Shown here: positions 44,761 through 53,956 of the stretch, one piece after another
Numbering within the stretch: position 1 is the first letter of the stretch
Layout: the number at the start of each line of letters is the position of its first letter
Source: Athalassotoga sp964433875
Lineage (GTDB): Bacteria > Thermotogota > Thermotogae > Mesoaciditogales > Mesoaciditogaceae
Direction of reading: 5' to 3'
DNA length: 64,000 nt
Assembly: GCA_964433875.1 (NCBI GenBank)
Contig: CAYSSO010000003.1
Location: 1-64,000, forward strand
Made by a program: the position numbers and the translations under genes
Notes under the pieces: model-generated
The model's database searches: none
Seen by the model: only the letters and a program-made list of their open reading frames with translations
Told to the model about the DNA's origin: nothing

Positions 44761-45618
44761 TCACATCGCCTCTATCCCAAAGCCGCACATTCCCGGACCA
44801 ACGTGGGTTGTTATAACCTTTCCAGTCATGTGAAAGGAGGCATCAAGCACGTTATATTTTTCTTTTAATTTTTCAAGCAATTCCTTTGCGTCATTTTCGG
44901 CATTCGCATGGATCATGCAAATCATCACCTTAGATCCAAAAGGAATATACTTTCCAGATTGTTCGATAAGCATATCGTAAGCGTGCGATTTTCCCCTTGC
45001 CCTTCCGAATGGGATCATCTCCCCTTCCTCATTTATCCAGACTCCCACCTTAAACTTCAAGACGGTTCCAAAGAATCCTTGTATTTTCGAGACTCTGCCA
45101 CCTTTGACCAAAAATGAGAAGTCGGATACGTAAAAGATCGCCTGAAATTTGTTGTTTTTTCTGTCCTTTTCAAGTTGCTCGACGATTTTTTTGGGATCCA
45201 TTCCTTTTTCTGCGAGTTCTCTTGTCCTTCTTGCGACGAGCGGTATGACGGCCGAGGCCAGTCTTGTATCGAAGATTTCGACAGGGATCTTTGCCTCCTT
45301 CGCCGCTGTTGCTGCAGAATTAGCCGTTCCAGACATTTTTGAAGACAAAGTGAGTACCACTATCCCCTCGTATCCTTCTTGTTCGGCATTTCTGTACTTT
45401 TGTAAAAACTCAAAAACCGTAGGCTGGGAAGTTTTGGGCAGTTCTGAAGCATTTGATATCTTTTCGTAAAATTTCATTAAATCCGATGGATCTCTCGTAT
45501 CATTTTCTTCTGTACCATCGGGCCATATAACCTTCAAAGGTACCATGTCGGCGTCTAATTTTTCAAACCATTCCGGAGCCATATCTGCCGTGCTGTCCAC
45601 AAATATCTTTATCCGCAA
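44761..45618 (-). CDS. DegV-family fatty-acid-binding protein
   Basis: 285 residues from TTG 45618, with GGAGGTG 6 nt before it; the frame opens at ATG 45642 without a site. IFVDSTADM with SQPTVFEFLQKY and LTLSSKMSGTANSAATAA mark the DegV fold. In other bacteria such proteins (FakB) hold fatty acids for phosphorylation by FakA. No FakA-like kinase is adjacent. First gene of the eight-gene run to 34699. Confidence 0.92.
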   Translation of the reverse strand: MRIKIFVDSTADMAPEWFEKLDADMVPLKVIWPDGTEENDTRDPSDLMKFYEKISNASELPKTSQPTVFEFLQKYRNAEQEGYEGIVVLTLSSKMSGTANSAATAAKEAKIPVEIFDTRLASAVIPLVARRTRELAEKGMDPKKIVEQLEKDRKNNKFQAIFYVSDFSFLVKGGRVSKIQGFFGTVLKFKVGVWINEEGEMIPFGRARGKSHAYDMLIEQSGKYIPFGSKVMICMIHANAENDAKELLEKLKEKYNVLDASFHMTGKVITTHVGPGMCGFGIEAM

Positions 45619-45717
45619 ACGGTCCACCTCCATTCTGCTCATGACTCTATTATTGACTTGTCTGTATTATATAGCATTTTAAGCCTGATGTGCTAATTTG
45701 CGGGTAGCAGTGAAATT

Positions 45718-45745
45718 TTGAGTGAACTTGAAAAATTGGTATAAT
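45718..45745 (+). promoter_or_regulatory. Promoter of the sugar ABC transporter operon
   Basis: TTGAGT (45718-45723), 16-bp spacer, TATAAT (45740-45745). The binding-protein gene starts about 85 nt downstream of the expected start site. Confidence 0.7.
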
Positions 45746-45837
45746 CCATACGGAAACCACATTTAAATTCAACATAACCTTTAGATAATGATTTTCAGAT
45801 ATAAATAATCGCATACCACAAAAAAGGAGGGGTTTGA

Positions 45838-47160
45838 ATGAGGAAGGTATTTCTATTTTTGGTGTTCACACTTTTGGCTGTTGCGCTTTTTGCGGCGCCC
45901 GTCACGATCCAGTTCTGGCACGCAATGGGGGGAACGGACAGAATACAACTTTTACAAAATCTTGCGAATGAATTCATGCAGCAGAATCCAGACATAAAGG
46001 TCGATGTACAGTACACAGGATCTTACACGGACACAATGACCAAAATGATAGCGGCGGTAAGGGCGGGCAATCCTCCAGATCTTGTCATGATATACGATAT
46101 AGGAACACAGATGATGATAGATAGCGGCATCATAATTCCCGTCCAGAACATGATAGACAAAGATCCTACATTTGATATCAACACGCTTGTACCGGCATCG
46201 AGAGGATATTATACGGTAGGTGGCAAACTTTACAGCATGCCATTTAATTCTTCAAATCCAGTCATCTTCTACAACAAAACCCTTTTCGAAAAAGCCGGTC
46301 TCGATCCGAATAATCCGCCAACGACCTTCGAAGATTTTATAGCGTACGCAAAGAAATTAACCGTTAAAGATGCCAGCGGCAACACCATCCAGTACGGCTT
46401 TACCTTTGGTAGCGGAGAACCTCTCGCGTGGTTTTTCGAACAATTCATGGCCGTTCAGAATGCCCTGCTTTTGAACAACAACAATGGTCGCGATGGAAGA
46501 GCAACAAAGGCTGTTTTTGCCAATGATGCCGGATTAAGGATCTTCAATTTCTTCAACGAGATGGTTCAAAATGGCTGGGCAATAAATGCGGGACCGGGAT
46601 GGGACAACGCAAGACAGATCTTCATCTCCCAAAGGGCCGCTATGCTTATAACCTCCACTTCAGATGTGAACATGATGGTCAAGGCGTCCCAGTCCGGCAA
46701 CTTCTCACTTGGTGTGATGTTTCTCCCGCACCCGTCTGGCGTTCCTTATGGTGGTGTGATAGTCGGTGGGGCAAGTTTGTGGATGGTAAATACGAATAAC
46801 GCACAAAGAGAAGAGGCTACGTGGAAATTCCTTAAATTCCTTGAAAGTACCGATGCCCAGATTCAATGGAGTACCGGAACAGGATATTTCCCCGTCAATA
46901 AAAACGCAATAATAAAACTCCTTTACGAAGGGTATTACGCGAAAAATCCTCCTTACCTTGTCACCGTTTTACAACTTCTCATGTCAAATGTAACCCCGGC
47001 GACGCGCGGTGGGGCAACGGGAGCATTTCCTCAGATAAGGACGGCCGTCGATACGGCATTTGGAAAGATGTTTACAAAGGCTATGACTCCTCAGCAAGCG
47101 CTTCAATGGGCGCAGGATCAAGCGAATCAGGCAATAGCAAATTACAATTCGATGTATTGA
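45838..47160 (+). CDS. Sugar ABC transporter substrate-binding protein (family 1)
   Basis: 440 residues. Signal peptide MRKVFLFLVFTLLAVALFAA, then QFWHAMGGTDRIQLLQNLANEFMQQNPDIKVDVQYTG and VIFYNKTLFEKAGLDPNNPPTTFEDF typical of UgpB/MalE-like proteins. It lacks a lipobox Cys, so it may be anchored by the signal helix or free. AAGGAGGGG precedes the ATG. An internal terminator follows, favouring more binding protein than permease. Confidence 0.93.
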   Translation: MRKVFLFLVFTLLAVALFAAPVTIQFWHAMGGTDRIQLLQNLANEFMQQNPDIKVDVQYTGSYTDTMTKMIAAVRAGNPPDLVMIYDIGTQMMIDSGIIIPVQNMIDKDPTFDINTLVPASRGYYTVGGKLYSMPFNSSNPVIFYNKTLFEKAGLDPNNPPTTFEDFIAYAKKLTVKDASGNTIQYGFTFGSGEPLAWFFEQFMAVQNALLLNNNNGRDGRATKAVFANDAGLRIFNFFNEMVQNGWAINAGPGWDNARQIFISQRAAMLITSTSDVNMMVKASQSGNFSLGVMFLPHPSGVPYGGVIVGGASLWMVNTNNAQREEATWKFLKFLESTDAQIQWSTGTGYFPVNKNAIIKLLYEGYYAKNPPYLVTVLQLLMSNVTPATRGGATGAFPQIRTAVDTAFGKMFTKAMTPQQALQWAQDQANQAIANYNSMY

Positions 47161-47164
47161 AATC

Positions 47165-47189
47165 GAGGGCACATTAGTGCCCTCTTTTT
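47165..47189 (+). terminator. Intra-operon terminator after the sugar-binding protein
   Basis: GAGGGCAC (47165-47172), loop ATTA, GTGCCCTC (47177-47184), five T. It lies between the binding-protein and permease genes and probably lowers, not stops, permease expression. Confidence 0.88.
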
Positions 47190-47202
47190 GAAGGGGTGAA
47201 TT

Positions 47203-48072
47203 ATGGCCAAGAAGATCTTTCCTTACCTTTTGCTCGTTCCAACATTTATAATAATCGTTTTTTTCATATATTATCCGACCTTTCAGACATTTAAATTGAG
47301 TTTTTACAAGATCTCTCCCTTTGGAAACAGACTGTTTTTCGTTGGATTTCAAAATTTTTGGTCTCTTTTTACCTCAGGCCAGTACATTCAATCGGCGATA
47401 ACAACGCTTATATTCGTGACTGTGACCGTAATCGGCGGGCTTGTCATATCATTGCTTCTTGCGCTGTTGCTCAACGAAAAGGTACCCGGAATAGGTATAT
47501 TCAGAACCCTTATCTTTGCTCCTTACGCTATCTCTCCGGCAGTTGCCGGAACTTTGTGGGCCTTTCTTTTGAGCCCGGTTGCCGGATACATAAGTTATTT
47601 ATTTTTAATCATTTTTAATGCCCAACCACAGTGGCTCACAACTTATCCGCTTGCACTTATAGCCATAATGATAGCCACAATATGGAAAAACCTTGGCTTC
47701 AACGTTATTTTCTTTCTCGCAGGCCTCCAATCGATTCCACAGAGTTATTACGAAGCGGCCACGATAGACGGTGCGAATTCTATCTACAGACTTTTAAAAA
47801 TAACGATTCCATTGCTCTCTCCTATAACATTTTATCTCATCGTTATGAACGTAACATTTACAGCCTTTTCAGCCTTTGCAACTATAGATGTTATGACTCA
47901 AGGAGGGCCGGCAAATACGACATCGACTCTGATATACAAACTTTATCAGGATGGATTTGTTAATTTCAACACGGGCTTCGCGTCTGCGGAATCGGTGGTC
48001 TTGATACTCATAATGGCCGTCTTTACGTACCTTTATTTCAAATTTGGTCAAAGGGCGGTGTTCTACCAGTGA
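47203..48072 (+). CDS. Sugar ABC transporter permease (MalF/UgpA-like)
   Basis: 289 residues, six helices. N-terminus FPYLLLVPTFIIIVFFIYYPTFQTFKLSF and the EAA loop YYEAATIDGANSIYRLLKITIPLLSP are diagnostic. It forms the translocation pore with the next gene product, which it overlaps by 4 bp. GGGGTGA precedes the ATG. Confidence 0.94.
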   Translation: MAKKIFPYLLLVPTFIIIVFFIYYPTFQTFKLSFYKISPFGNRLFFVGFQNFWSLFTSGQYIQSAITTLIFVTVTVIGGLVISLLLALLLNEKVPGIGIFRTLIFAPYAISPAVAGTLWAFLLSPVAGYISYLFLIIFNAQPQWLTTYPLALIAIMIATIWKNLGFNVIFFLAGLQSIPQSYYEAATIDGANSIYRLLKITIPLLSPITFYLIVMNVTFTAFSAFATIDVMTQGGPANTTSTLIYKLYQDGFVNFNTGFASAESVVLILIMAVFTYLYFKFGQRAVFYQ

Positions 48073-48905
48073 AAAAGAATAAAAAATTGATTAGAACGAT
48101 CTTGATAGAAGCGCTTTTGATAACCGTTTCGGTGATAATACTGCTTCCATTATTTCTCGCCTTAACGATGAGTTTGAAAAGGCCGTCTGAGGTTTTTGCC
48201 TACCCGCCCACCATCTTTCCAAATTCATTCTACATTCAAAATTACATAAGCGCCTTCAAATCGATAAATCTTGGCAGATTGATGCTTAACAGTTTGATAA
48301 TGAGTGTCGTTATAATGGCCGGAAAAACCGTCTTTGGGATACTTTCGGGTTATGCCTTTTCCAATTTTAAGTTCAAAGGATCATCCTTACTTTTCGCGGC
48401 GCTCTTTATAACTCTTTTCATGCCGGCCGAGTTGATAATGATAGTGCCACTTTTTCAAATAATGCAAAGTCTTCATTGGGTCAACACTTATTGGGCCTTA
48501 ACCATTCCTTTTTTGGCAAGCGCAACGACTACATTTTTGATGAGGCAACATTTTATGACCATTCCAAAAGAACTTGAAGATGCGGCCAAAATAGACGGTG
48601 CCGGGCCTATGAGATTTCTTTTAGAAATACTCATACCTCTTTCGAAATCAACGGTGGGAGGAGTTGCGGTTATAAACTTCGTTTACGCCTGGAATCTCTA
48701 TCTATGGCCACTGGTCGTAACGAATTCAAATGAAATGGCGACGGCCCAGATAGGATTAAAAATGCTGACAAATGTCGAATCAACAAGCAACTGGGGCGTT
48801 ATAATGGCCGGTACATTGATGGTCCTTGCGCCAACACTTATACTTTTCTTTGCGGTCCAGAAACTCTTCGTCAGGGGAATAGTTACAACGGGCCTTAAAG
48901 AGTGA
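48069..48905 (+). CDS. Sugar ABC transporter permease (MalG/UgpE-like)
   Basis: 278 residues, six helices. EAA loop ELEDAAKIDGAGPMRFLLEILIPLSK, and the MalG-type ending FFAVQKLFVRGIVTTGLKE. GTG start inside the upstream gene. No ATPase follows, so the importer must borrow one; 14103-15293 is the obvious candidate. Its 3' end overlaps tatD by 11 bp tail-to-tail. Confidence 0.94.
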   Translation: MKKNKKLIRTILIEALLITVSVIILLPLFLALTMSLKRPSEVFAYPPTIFPNSFYIQNYISAFKSINLGRLMLNSLIMSVVIMAGKTVFGILSGYAFSNFKFKGSSLLFAALFITLFMPAELIMIVPLFQIMQSLHWVNTYWALTIPFLASATTTFLMRQHFMTIPKELEDAAKIDGAGPMRFLLEILIPLSKSTVGGVAVINFVYAWNLYLWPLVVTNSNEMATAQIGLKMLTNVESTSNWGVIMAGTLMVLAPTLILFFAVQKLFVRGIVTTGLKE

Positions 48906-49650
48906 TACCGAACAAATTCTTTGCGTTTTGAGAGGTTATCGTCTCGATCTCTTCAAATGGGCGTTCGAATATCGCGCAAAGGGTTTCTATTGCAAACCTT
49001 ACATATTTCGGCTCATTCCTCTTCCCACGTACGACCTGTGGTGAAAGGTAAGGGCAGTCAGTTTCGGTTAAAATTCTGCCAAGAGGGGCAAAGGAAAGGA
49101 TTTTTCTTAATTCTTCATTCTTTTTGTAAGTTGCCATTCCGCCGACACCTATGTAAAATCCAAGATCCAAGAAATTTTTAAGGTCTTCGATCTTTCCGTT
49201 AAAACTGTGAAGTACCCCTTTGAGATCGAATTTTTTCACGATTTCATACGCGTCTTTATATGCGTCTCTGACATGAAGAATCACGGGCATTTTGTGCCTT
49301 TTTGCAATTTCAAGTTGGATTTCGAAAAAATTTTTTTGGAGATCTCTCGGAGAAAGATCCCTGTAATAATCAAGCCCTACCTCTCCAATGGCAATGACTT
49401 TTTTTGATTTCAAAAGTTTTTCGATTTCTTGCGTCCATCCATCTTTTAAATCCTTGACATTGTGGGGATGGATTCCGACGGAAGAAAAAACATTCGGATA
49501 TTTTAAAGAGAAATCAGCACTTTTTTGGCTCGAGGCGAGATCGAAGCCGATCTCAATTGCGAACTCTATTCCATCATTTTCGAAATTTCTGACTATTTCT
49601 TCTCTATCGGGAAAATCATCCATTGTTAAATGCACATGGGTATCTACCAT
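48895..49650 (-). CDS. tatD: TatD-family metal-dependent hydrolase/DNase
   Basis: 251 residues. DTHVHL at the N-terminus, Glu in IGEVGLDYYRD, HVRDAY, His in LHSFNG, and TETDCPYLSPQVVRGKRNEP are the TatD metal and active-site motifs. A TIM-barrel nuclease or phosphodiesterase implicated in DNA repair. The start overlaps the murC end by 7 bp. Confidence 0.94.
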   Translation of the reverse strand: MVDTHVHLTMDDFPDREEIVRNFENDGIEFAIEIGFDLASSQKSADFSLKYPNVFSSVGIHPHNVKDLKDGWTQEIEKLLKSKKVIAIGEVGLDYYRDLSPRDLQKNFFEIQLEIAKRHKMPVILHVRDAYKDAYEIVKKFDLKGVLHSFNGKIEDLKNFLDLGFYIGVGGMATYKKNEELRKILSFAPLGRILTETDCPYLSPQVVRGKRNEPKYVRFAIETLCAIFERPFEEIETITSQNAKNLFGITL

Positions 49651-50915
49651 TTTATCGCCTCCGCAAATTCATGGGCTTTGTAAGTTATATTTCCCGCTCC
49701 CATAAAAAGATACAGATCTCCATCTGTATTTTTCAAAAGGTCTGTTATTTCGTCCATTCGCGAGAAGAAGGCCATCTTTCCCTTCGCTCTTAGATCTTCT
49801 ACGAGTATCTTCGAATCAAGGCCATTTTGATCTTCGAATGCTCCAAATATTTCCGTTACATACACCTCATCTGCCATCGATAAAACCTCGGCAAATTGCG
49901 ATCTGAACTTTGAGAATCTCGTATACCTGTGAGGTTCGAAGATCGCGATCACCTTTTTAAAATGATTCTTCACCGAATTCAAAGCCGCCCTTATCTCATC
50001 GGGCGTGTGCGCGTAATCGTCTATAACAAATGGATCTTTGCGTATAATTTCTAACCTTCTTCTAAGGCCTGGGTAATCTTTCAAAGATTCGGCACAATAT
50101 TTTAAGGGAATCCCGAGCAATATTCCCCCGGCGATCGCCATCGTCGCATTTGACATCTGATGAACTCCGGCGATCGGAAGAGAAACAAATGCCTCTTTGT
50201 CGATGTATTTGACTTTGAAATTTTGCGTGTTAAAAGTCGACTCGAGAGGCTCGTAAGAGATCTTTTCACCCGGTCCCACCTTTATCGACGCGGGAAAATC
50301 AAAATCATAAGGCACAACCGTATATTTTGATCTTTTAAGAAAATTCGTGATCTTTTCCAACTGCAACTGCGCGTTGCCTTTATATCTATCGAGATGATCG
50401 TATCTGATATTCGTCAGGATTCCTATTTCTGACTCTATCTCTTCCATTTTTGGATCTGATTCGTCAACCTCGAGAACAACTCCATGCTTTCCAAGTCTGA
50501 AGGTGCTATCAAAACCTATGGGAATAGCCCCGCATATCATGGAAGAATCTATTCCGTTTTTCGTCGCGATCCATTGCGACATGAAGGTTGTAGAACTTTT
50601 ACCATCGGTGCCGGTGACGCCCACCGTTGCTTTTATATGTGAGATTATGAAATCCATCCTTTCCATCACGGTAAATCCCTTGCGTTTGAAATCTTCAACA
50701 TCTTTACTCGGAACGGCCGAAGAGACGACCACGAGGTCTGGATTATCTATTATCTCATTGCTTCCTATCTTGACCTTTATCCCGTTCTCGATCAACGTCT
50801 TTATCATTGGCCCGTTTGAAAGGTCCGAGCCTGTAACTTCATGTCCGTTAGATTTTGCCCATAAGGCGAGTGCGCTCAATCCCATTCCACCTACACCTAC
50901 AAAATGTATCTTCAT
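49644..50915 (-). CDS. murC: UDP-N-acetylmuramate-L-alanine ligase
   Basis: 423 residues from ATG 50915, which has GAAAGGAG upstream; the frame is open for 67 more codons inside comM. MKIHFVGVGGMGLSALA is the MurC N-terminus, GVTGTDGKSSTTFM the P-loop, and YAHTPDEIRAAL the C-terminal domain. It adds L-Ala to UDP-MurNAc in peptidoglycan synthesis. Slightly shorter than most (about 450). It stands away from the usual dcw cluster, between comM and tatD. Confidence 0.95.
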   Translation of the reverse strand: MKIHFVGVGGMGLSALALWAKSNGHEVTGSDLSNGPMIKTLIENGIKVKIGSNEIIDNPDLVVVSSAVPSKDVEDFKRKGFTVMERMDFIISHIKATVGVTGTDGKSSTTFMSQWIATKNGIDSSMICGAIPIGFDSTFRLGKHGVVLEVDESDPKMEEIESEIGILTNIRYDHLDRYKGNAQLQLEKITNFLKRSKYTVVPYDFDFPASIKVGPGEKISYEPLESTFNTQNFKVKYIDKEAFVSLPIAGVHQMSNATMAIAGGILLGIPLKYCAESLKDYPGLRRRLEIIRKDPFVIDDYAHTPDEIRAALNSVKNHFKKVIAIFEPHRYTRFSKFRSQFAEVLSMADEVYVTEIFGAFEDQNGLDSKILVEDLRAKGKMAFFSRMDEITDLLKNTDGDLYLFMGAGNITYKAHEFAEAIKW

Positions 50916-50926
50916 CTCTTCTCCTT

Positions 50927-52426
50927 TCAAATGGAAAAGATTCTTTTTCTGTACTGTAAGGCTTCTGCCATGTGAGAAATTTCGATCTTGTCTGACTTTG
51001 AAAGATCTGCTATAGTTCTTGAGACTTTGAGTATCTTTTCCATTGTCCTTGCCGTTAGACCCAGTTTTTTTGCGGCGTTTTTGAAAAATTCTTCTTCCTT
51101 TGGCCCGAGTTTGCAAAATTTCGTGACCTCTGAGGCGCTCATCTTTCCATTGAATTTGCCAGCCCTCTTTATCTGAATCTCCGCCGCTTCCATAACCCTT
51201 TCTCTTATCTTTTCCGAAGGCTCGGAAGGCCTCATCGAGGCGTATTTATCGTAATCTACCTTTGGAACATCGATAAAGATATCTATTCTGTCCTCTATTG
51301 GGCCCGAGATCTTTTTGTTGTACCTCTCGATTTGCGGAATTGTGCAGGTGCAGTGGTGGACTCCATCTTCTATGCCAAGCCAACCACATGGACATGGATT
51401 TTGAGAGGCTATCATGATGAATTTTGCCGGATATGTATGCGTCTCTTTGACTCTCGATATCGTTATGACGCCATCTTCGAGAGGCTGTCTGAGGGCTTCG
51501 AGGACATCCCTTCTGAATTCGGGCAATTCATCCATGAAAAGGACGCCATTGTGCGCGAGCGTTACCTCCCCGGGCTTTGCGTTATTTCCACCTCCGACGA
51601 TCGATGCAAGGGAGGCGCTGTGATGCGGGGTGCGAAAGGGCCTTGCCGAGATGGGCTTTCCGTCAAGAAGGCCGGCGATCGAGTATATCTTTGTCGATTC
51701 GAGTATTTCGTCGAATGTCATTGGAGGCAGAATCGTTGGAAATCTCCTTGCGAGCATTGTCTTTCCCGATCCCGGAGGGCCTTTCATCAAGACGTTGTGA
51801 AAGCCGCTCGCCGCGATTTCGAGCGCACGTTTTGCAATTTCTTGGCCTCTTACCTCGGAAAAGTCGAGATCGTAGTTTAGATCTGATCTAACCTCTTTGA
51901 AAGAAACCTCTTTAAACTCTTTTTCTCCAGATATTATGCTTACCACTGTTTTCAAACTGTCCGCGGCATATATGCCTTTCCCATTTATAAGAGAAACTTC
52001 TGGGATATTTTCTTCTGGGATTATAGCCTTCAGACCGCCTTTTGATATCATAACGGGCAATGCCCCATTGACCTTTCGAACTTTACCGTCCAGCCCGAGT
52101 TCTCCTATCAAAAGCCATTCCCCTTTTACTTCTACCTTCCCAGATGCGACGAGAATGGAAATGGCAATTGGAAGATCGAGCAATGTGCCTTCCTTTTTTA
52201 CATCCCCCGGTGCGAGATTAACAGTTATGTAGCCGTGAGGCATTTCAAATCCACTATTCTTTATCGCGCTGATAACTCTCTTTTTGCTTTCTTTTATTGC
52301 TGTGTCTCCGAGACCGACAATTTCTAAATCCTGCCTTACGGATCGCGTATTCAAATCTGCCTCGACGTCGACTTTCAAAACGTCAAAACCGGATAGGACG
52401 GCACTTTTAACTTTTGAGTAATGCAA
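50927..52426 (-). CDS. comM: ComM/YifB-family AAA ATPase (Mg chelatase-like)
   Basis: 499 residues from TTG 52426, which has GGGAGGT 5 nt upstream. N-terminal Lon-protease-like domain (EIVGLGDTAIKESKKRVISAIKNSGFEMP), AAA domain with Walker A GPPGSGKTMLA and Walker B VLFMDELPEF, and Cys motif CPCGWLG...CTC. ComM is a branch-migration helicase that helps integrate transforming DNA. First gene of the comM-murC-tatD run. Confidence 0.93.
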   Translation of the reverse strand: MHYSKVKSAVLSGFDVLKVDVEADLNTRSVRQDLEIVGLGDTAIKESKKRVISAIKNSGFEMPHGYITVNLAPGDVKKEGTLLDLPIAISILVASGKVEVKGEWLLIGELGLDGKVRKVNGALPVMISKGGLKAIIPEENIPEVSLINGKGIYAADSLKTVVSIISGEKEFKEVSFKEVRSDLNYDLDFSEVRGQEIAKRALEIAASGFHNVLMKGPPGSGKTMLARRFPTILPPMTFDEILESTKIYSIAGLLDGKPISARPFRTPHHSASLASIVGGGNNAKPGEVTLAHNGVLFMDELPEFRRDVLEALRQPLEDGVITISRVKETHTYPAKFIMIASQNPCPCGWLGIEDGVHHCTCTIPQIERYNKKISGPIEDRIDIFIDVPKVDYDKYASMRPSEPSEKIRERVMEAAEIQIKRAGKFNGKMSASEVTKFCKLGPKEEEFFKNAAKKLGLTARTMEKILKVSRTIADLSKSDKIEISHMAEALQYRKRIFSI

Positions 52427-52480
52427 GTGAAACCTCCCCCTTTCTAAAAAATTATACACTATTATCAAGGAGGTGGCGTC

Positions 52481-53098
52481 GTGGATTATTTGAATTTTTT
52501 GGAAGCGGTAATAATAATGGTTGCCGCTACTCTTCCACTTTTAATAGGAAAGAACAAGAAGAATGAAGAAAATGTCTTTTGGGCTTCTATGGTTTCCGTT
52601 GTCCTTTCGATCATTGCGACCTTTGTGACCGGCAACGCGAATGTCGGCATCCTCAACTTCTCGAACATTTGGACTGTTCTGATTCCATTTATTGCGGGGT
52701 TTATAACCTATGGAATTTACGATCTGAATTTTGAGATCCAGTATTCGAAATATTCGCCAATTACTTGGCTTATCTTTATACCGTTGATAGATACGCTTAT
52801 CTTCAGGCACATAGGTCTTTTATATACATCTGAAATGACCTTTAAGATTCAAATACTCGCCTGGTTTTTCCCTGTAAATGTATTTCTAATATCTATAATC
52901 GCTTCGTTGATTTATTTTTTTATTTACCTGAGAAATGGCGTCAGAGAAGCCATTGTGGATGCGGCAGTCTTTTTTGTGCTTGGAATGATAGCCGGATACA
53001 TATACATAAATTATGGAATATTGACTGCATTCATCTCGGAACTCGTTTTCAATTTTTGGAGGGCGATCTTTGGAAGCATCAGAGTTCAAAGATCCTAA
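52481..53098 (+). CDS. Polytopic membrane protein, possibly a degenerate CPBP (CAAX-protease-like) protein
   Basis: 205 residues from GTG 52481 with AAGGAGGTG upstream; about six helices. IPLIDTLIFRHIGLLY has the pattern of the CPBP motif EExxFR, but the two Glu are Asp-Thr; VFFVLGMIAGYIYINYGILTAFISELVFNF resembles the later CPBP motifs with catalytic His lost. If this reading is right the protein is not a protease. No firm family. Followed 33 bp later by the SAM hydrolase gene. Confidence 0.6.
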   Translation: MDYLNFLEAVIIMVAATLPLLIGKNKKNEENVFWASMVSVVLSIIATFVTGNANVGILNFSNIWTVLIPFIAGFITYGIYDLNFEIQYSKYSPITWLIFIPLIDTLIFRHIGLLYTSEMTFKIQILAWFFPVNVFLISIIASLIYFFIYLRNGVREAIVDAAVFFVLGMIAGYIYINYGILTAFISELVFNFWRAIFGSIRVQRS

Positions 53099-53131
53099 AG
53101 ATCCTGTAATGCGAGGATGGAGGACGATAAA

Positions 53132-53905
53132 ATGATATTTTTCATTACAGATTGGGGTAATTCCCACTACGTTGGGATCGCCAAAGGAGTTATGAATTCG
53201 ATATCACCGCAGAGTAAGATCATAGATATCACGCACAGTGTAGATCCATTCGATGTGGAAGAAACTGCCCACATCATCGAAAGAGTCTTCAAAGACCTTC
53301 CAAAAAGATCGGTATTACTTTGTGTCGTCGATCCCGGCGTTGGTTCGGATCGCAAGGCGCTTGTCGTCGAGTGTGATGATAAGTTCATCGTCGCACCAGA
53401 CAACGGGGTTTTAACAAGAATTTTGGATTTTCATAACGTTAAGGCTTACTCGATAGAAAACCAAAAATACATGTATAAATATCCGCCTTCGAAGACTTTT
53501 CACGGAAGGGATATCTTTGCTCCTGCCGCCGCTTACATAGAGCAGGGTGTCAAAATCGAAGAATTTGGCTCAGCGGTAAATACATTTCATAGGATAGAGA
53601 TAAAGAAACCCTTTGTCTCGGTCGGGAGGATCGAAACGTACGTCTCTTACGTGGACAATTTTGGAAATTTAGAGACGATTGTGTCCATGAAAGACTTTTT
53701 GGATGCCGGGATCTCGGGTAAATACATTCTTCTAAACGGGAAAAGAGCGATCTTCACGGACAATTACTCAGATGGAAAGAGAGAATTCATCCTTGTTCAT
53801 GTAGATAGTTCCGGATATTTAGAGATCTCCTCTTCAACCGGCAAGGCCTCTGAGATTCTCGGATTGAAAAAAAGAGACAAAATAACCTTTGAAAATTTCG
53901 ATTGA
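53132..53905 (+). CDS. SAM hydrolase/SAM-dependent halogenase family (DUF62)
   Basis: 257 residues from ATG 53132, with GGAGG 8 nt before it; an ATG at 53117 is inside that site. FFITDWGNSHYVGIAKGVM, ITHSVDPFDV and CVVDPGVGSDRKALVVE with the Asp-Arg-His set (FHGRDIFAPAAA) identify the SAM hydroxide adenosyltransferase group, which splits SAM to adenosine and methionine using water. Typical families begin TDFG; here it is TDWG. Confidence 0.9.
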   Translation: MIFFITDWGNSHYVGIAKGVMNSISPQSKIIDITHSVDPFDVEETAHIIERVFKDLPKRSVLLCVVDPGVGSDRKALVVECDDKFIVAPDNGVLTRILDFHNVKAYSIENQKYMYKYPPSKTFHGRDIFAPAAAYIEQGVKIEEFGSAVNTFHRIEIKKPFVSVGRIETYVSYVDNFGNLETIVSMKDFLDAGISGKYILLNGKRAIFTDNYSDGKREFILVHVDSSGYLEISSSTGKASEILGLKKRDKITFENFD

Positions 53906-53906
53906 A

Positions 53907-53925
53907 TTTTTGATATAATCAAAAA
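53907..53925. promoter_or_regulatory. Palindrome centred on a -10 box
   Basis: TTTTTGAT-ATA-ATCAAAAA with TATAAT (53914-53919) in the middle, 38 bp before the cytochrome b5-like gene. No good -35 is seen. It may be both promoter and operator; alternatively a weak A/T hairpin at the end of the preceding gene. Confidence 0.45.
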
Positions 53926-53956
53926 CGAAATTCATAATTGATTCGGGGGGAGACAA

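Noticed and set aside
51332..51880. 182-codon open frame on the + strand
   Set aside because: Lies wholly antisense to comM; Arg/Cys-rich product with no family features.
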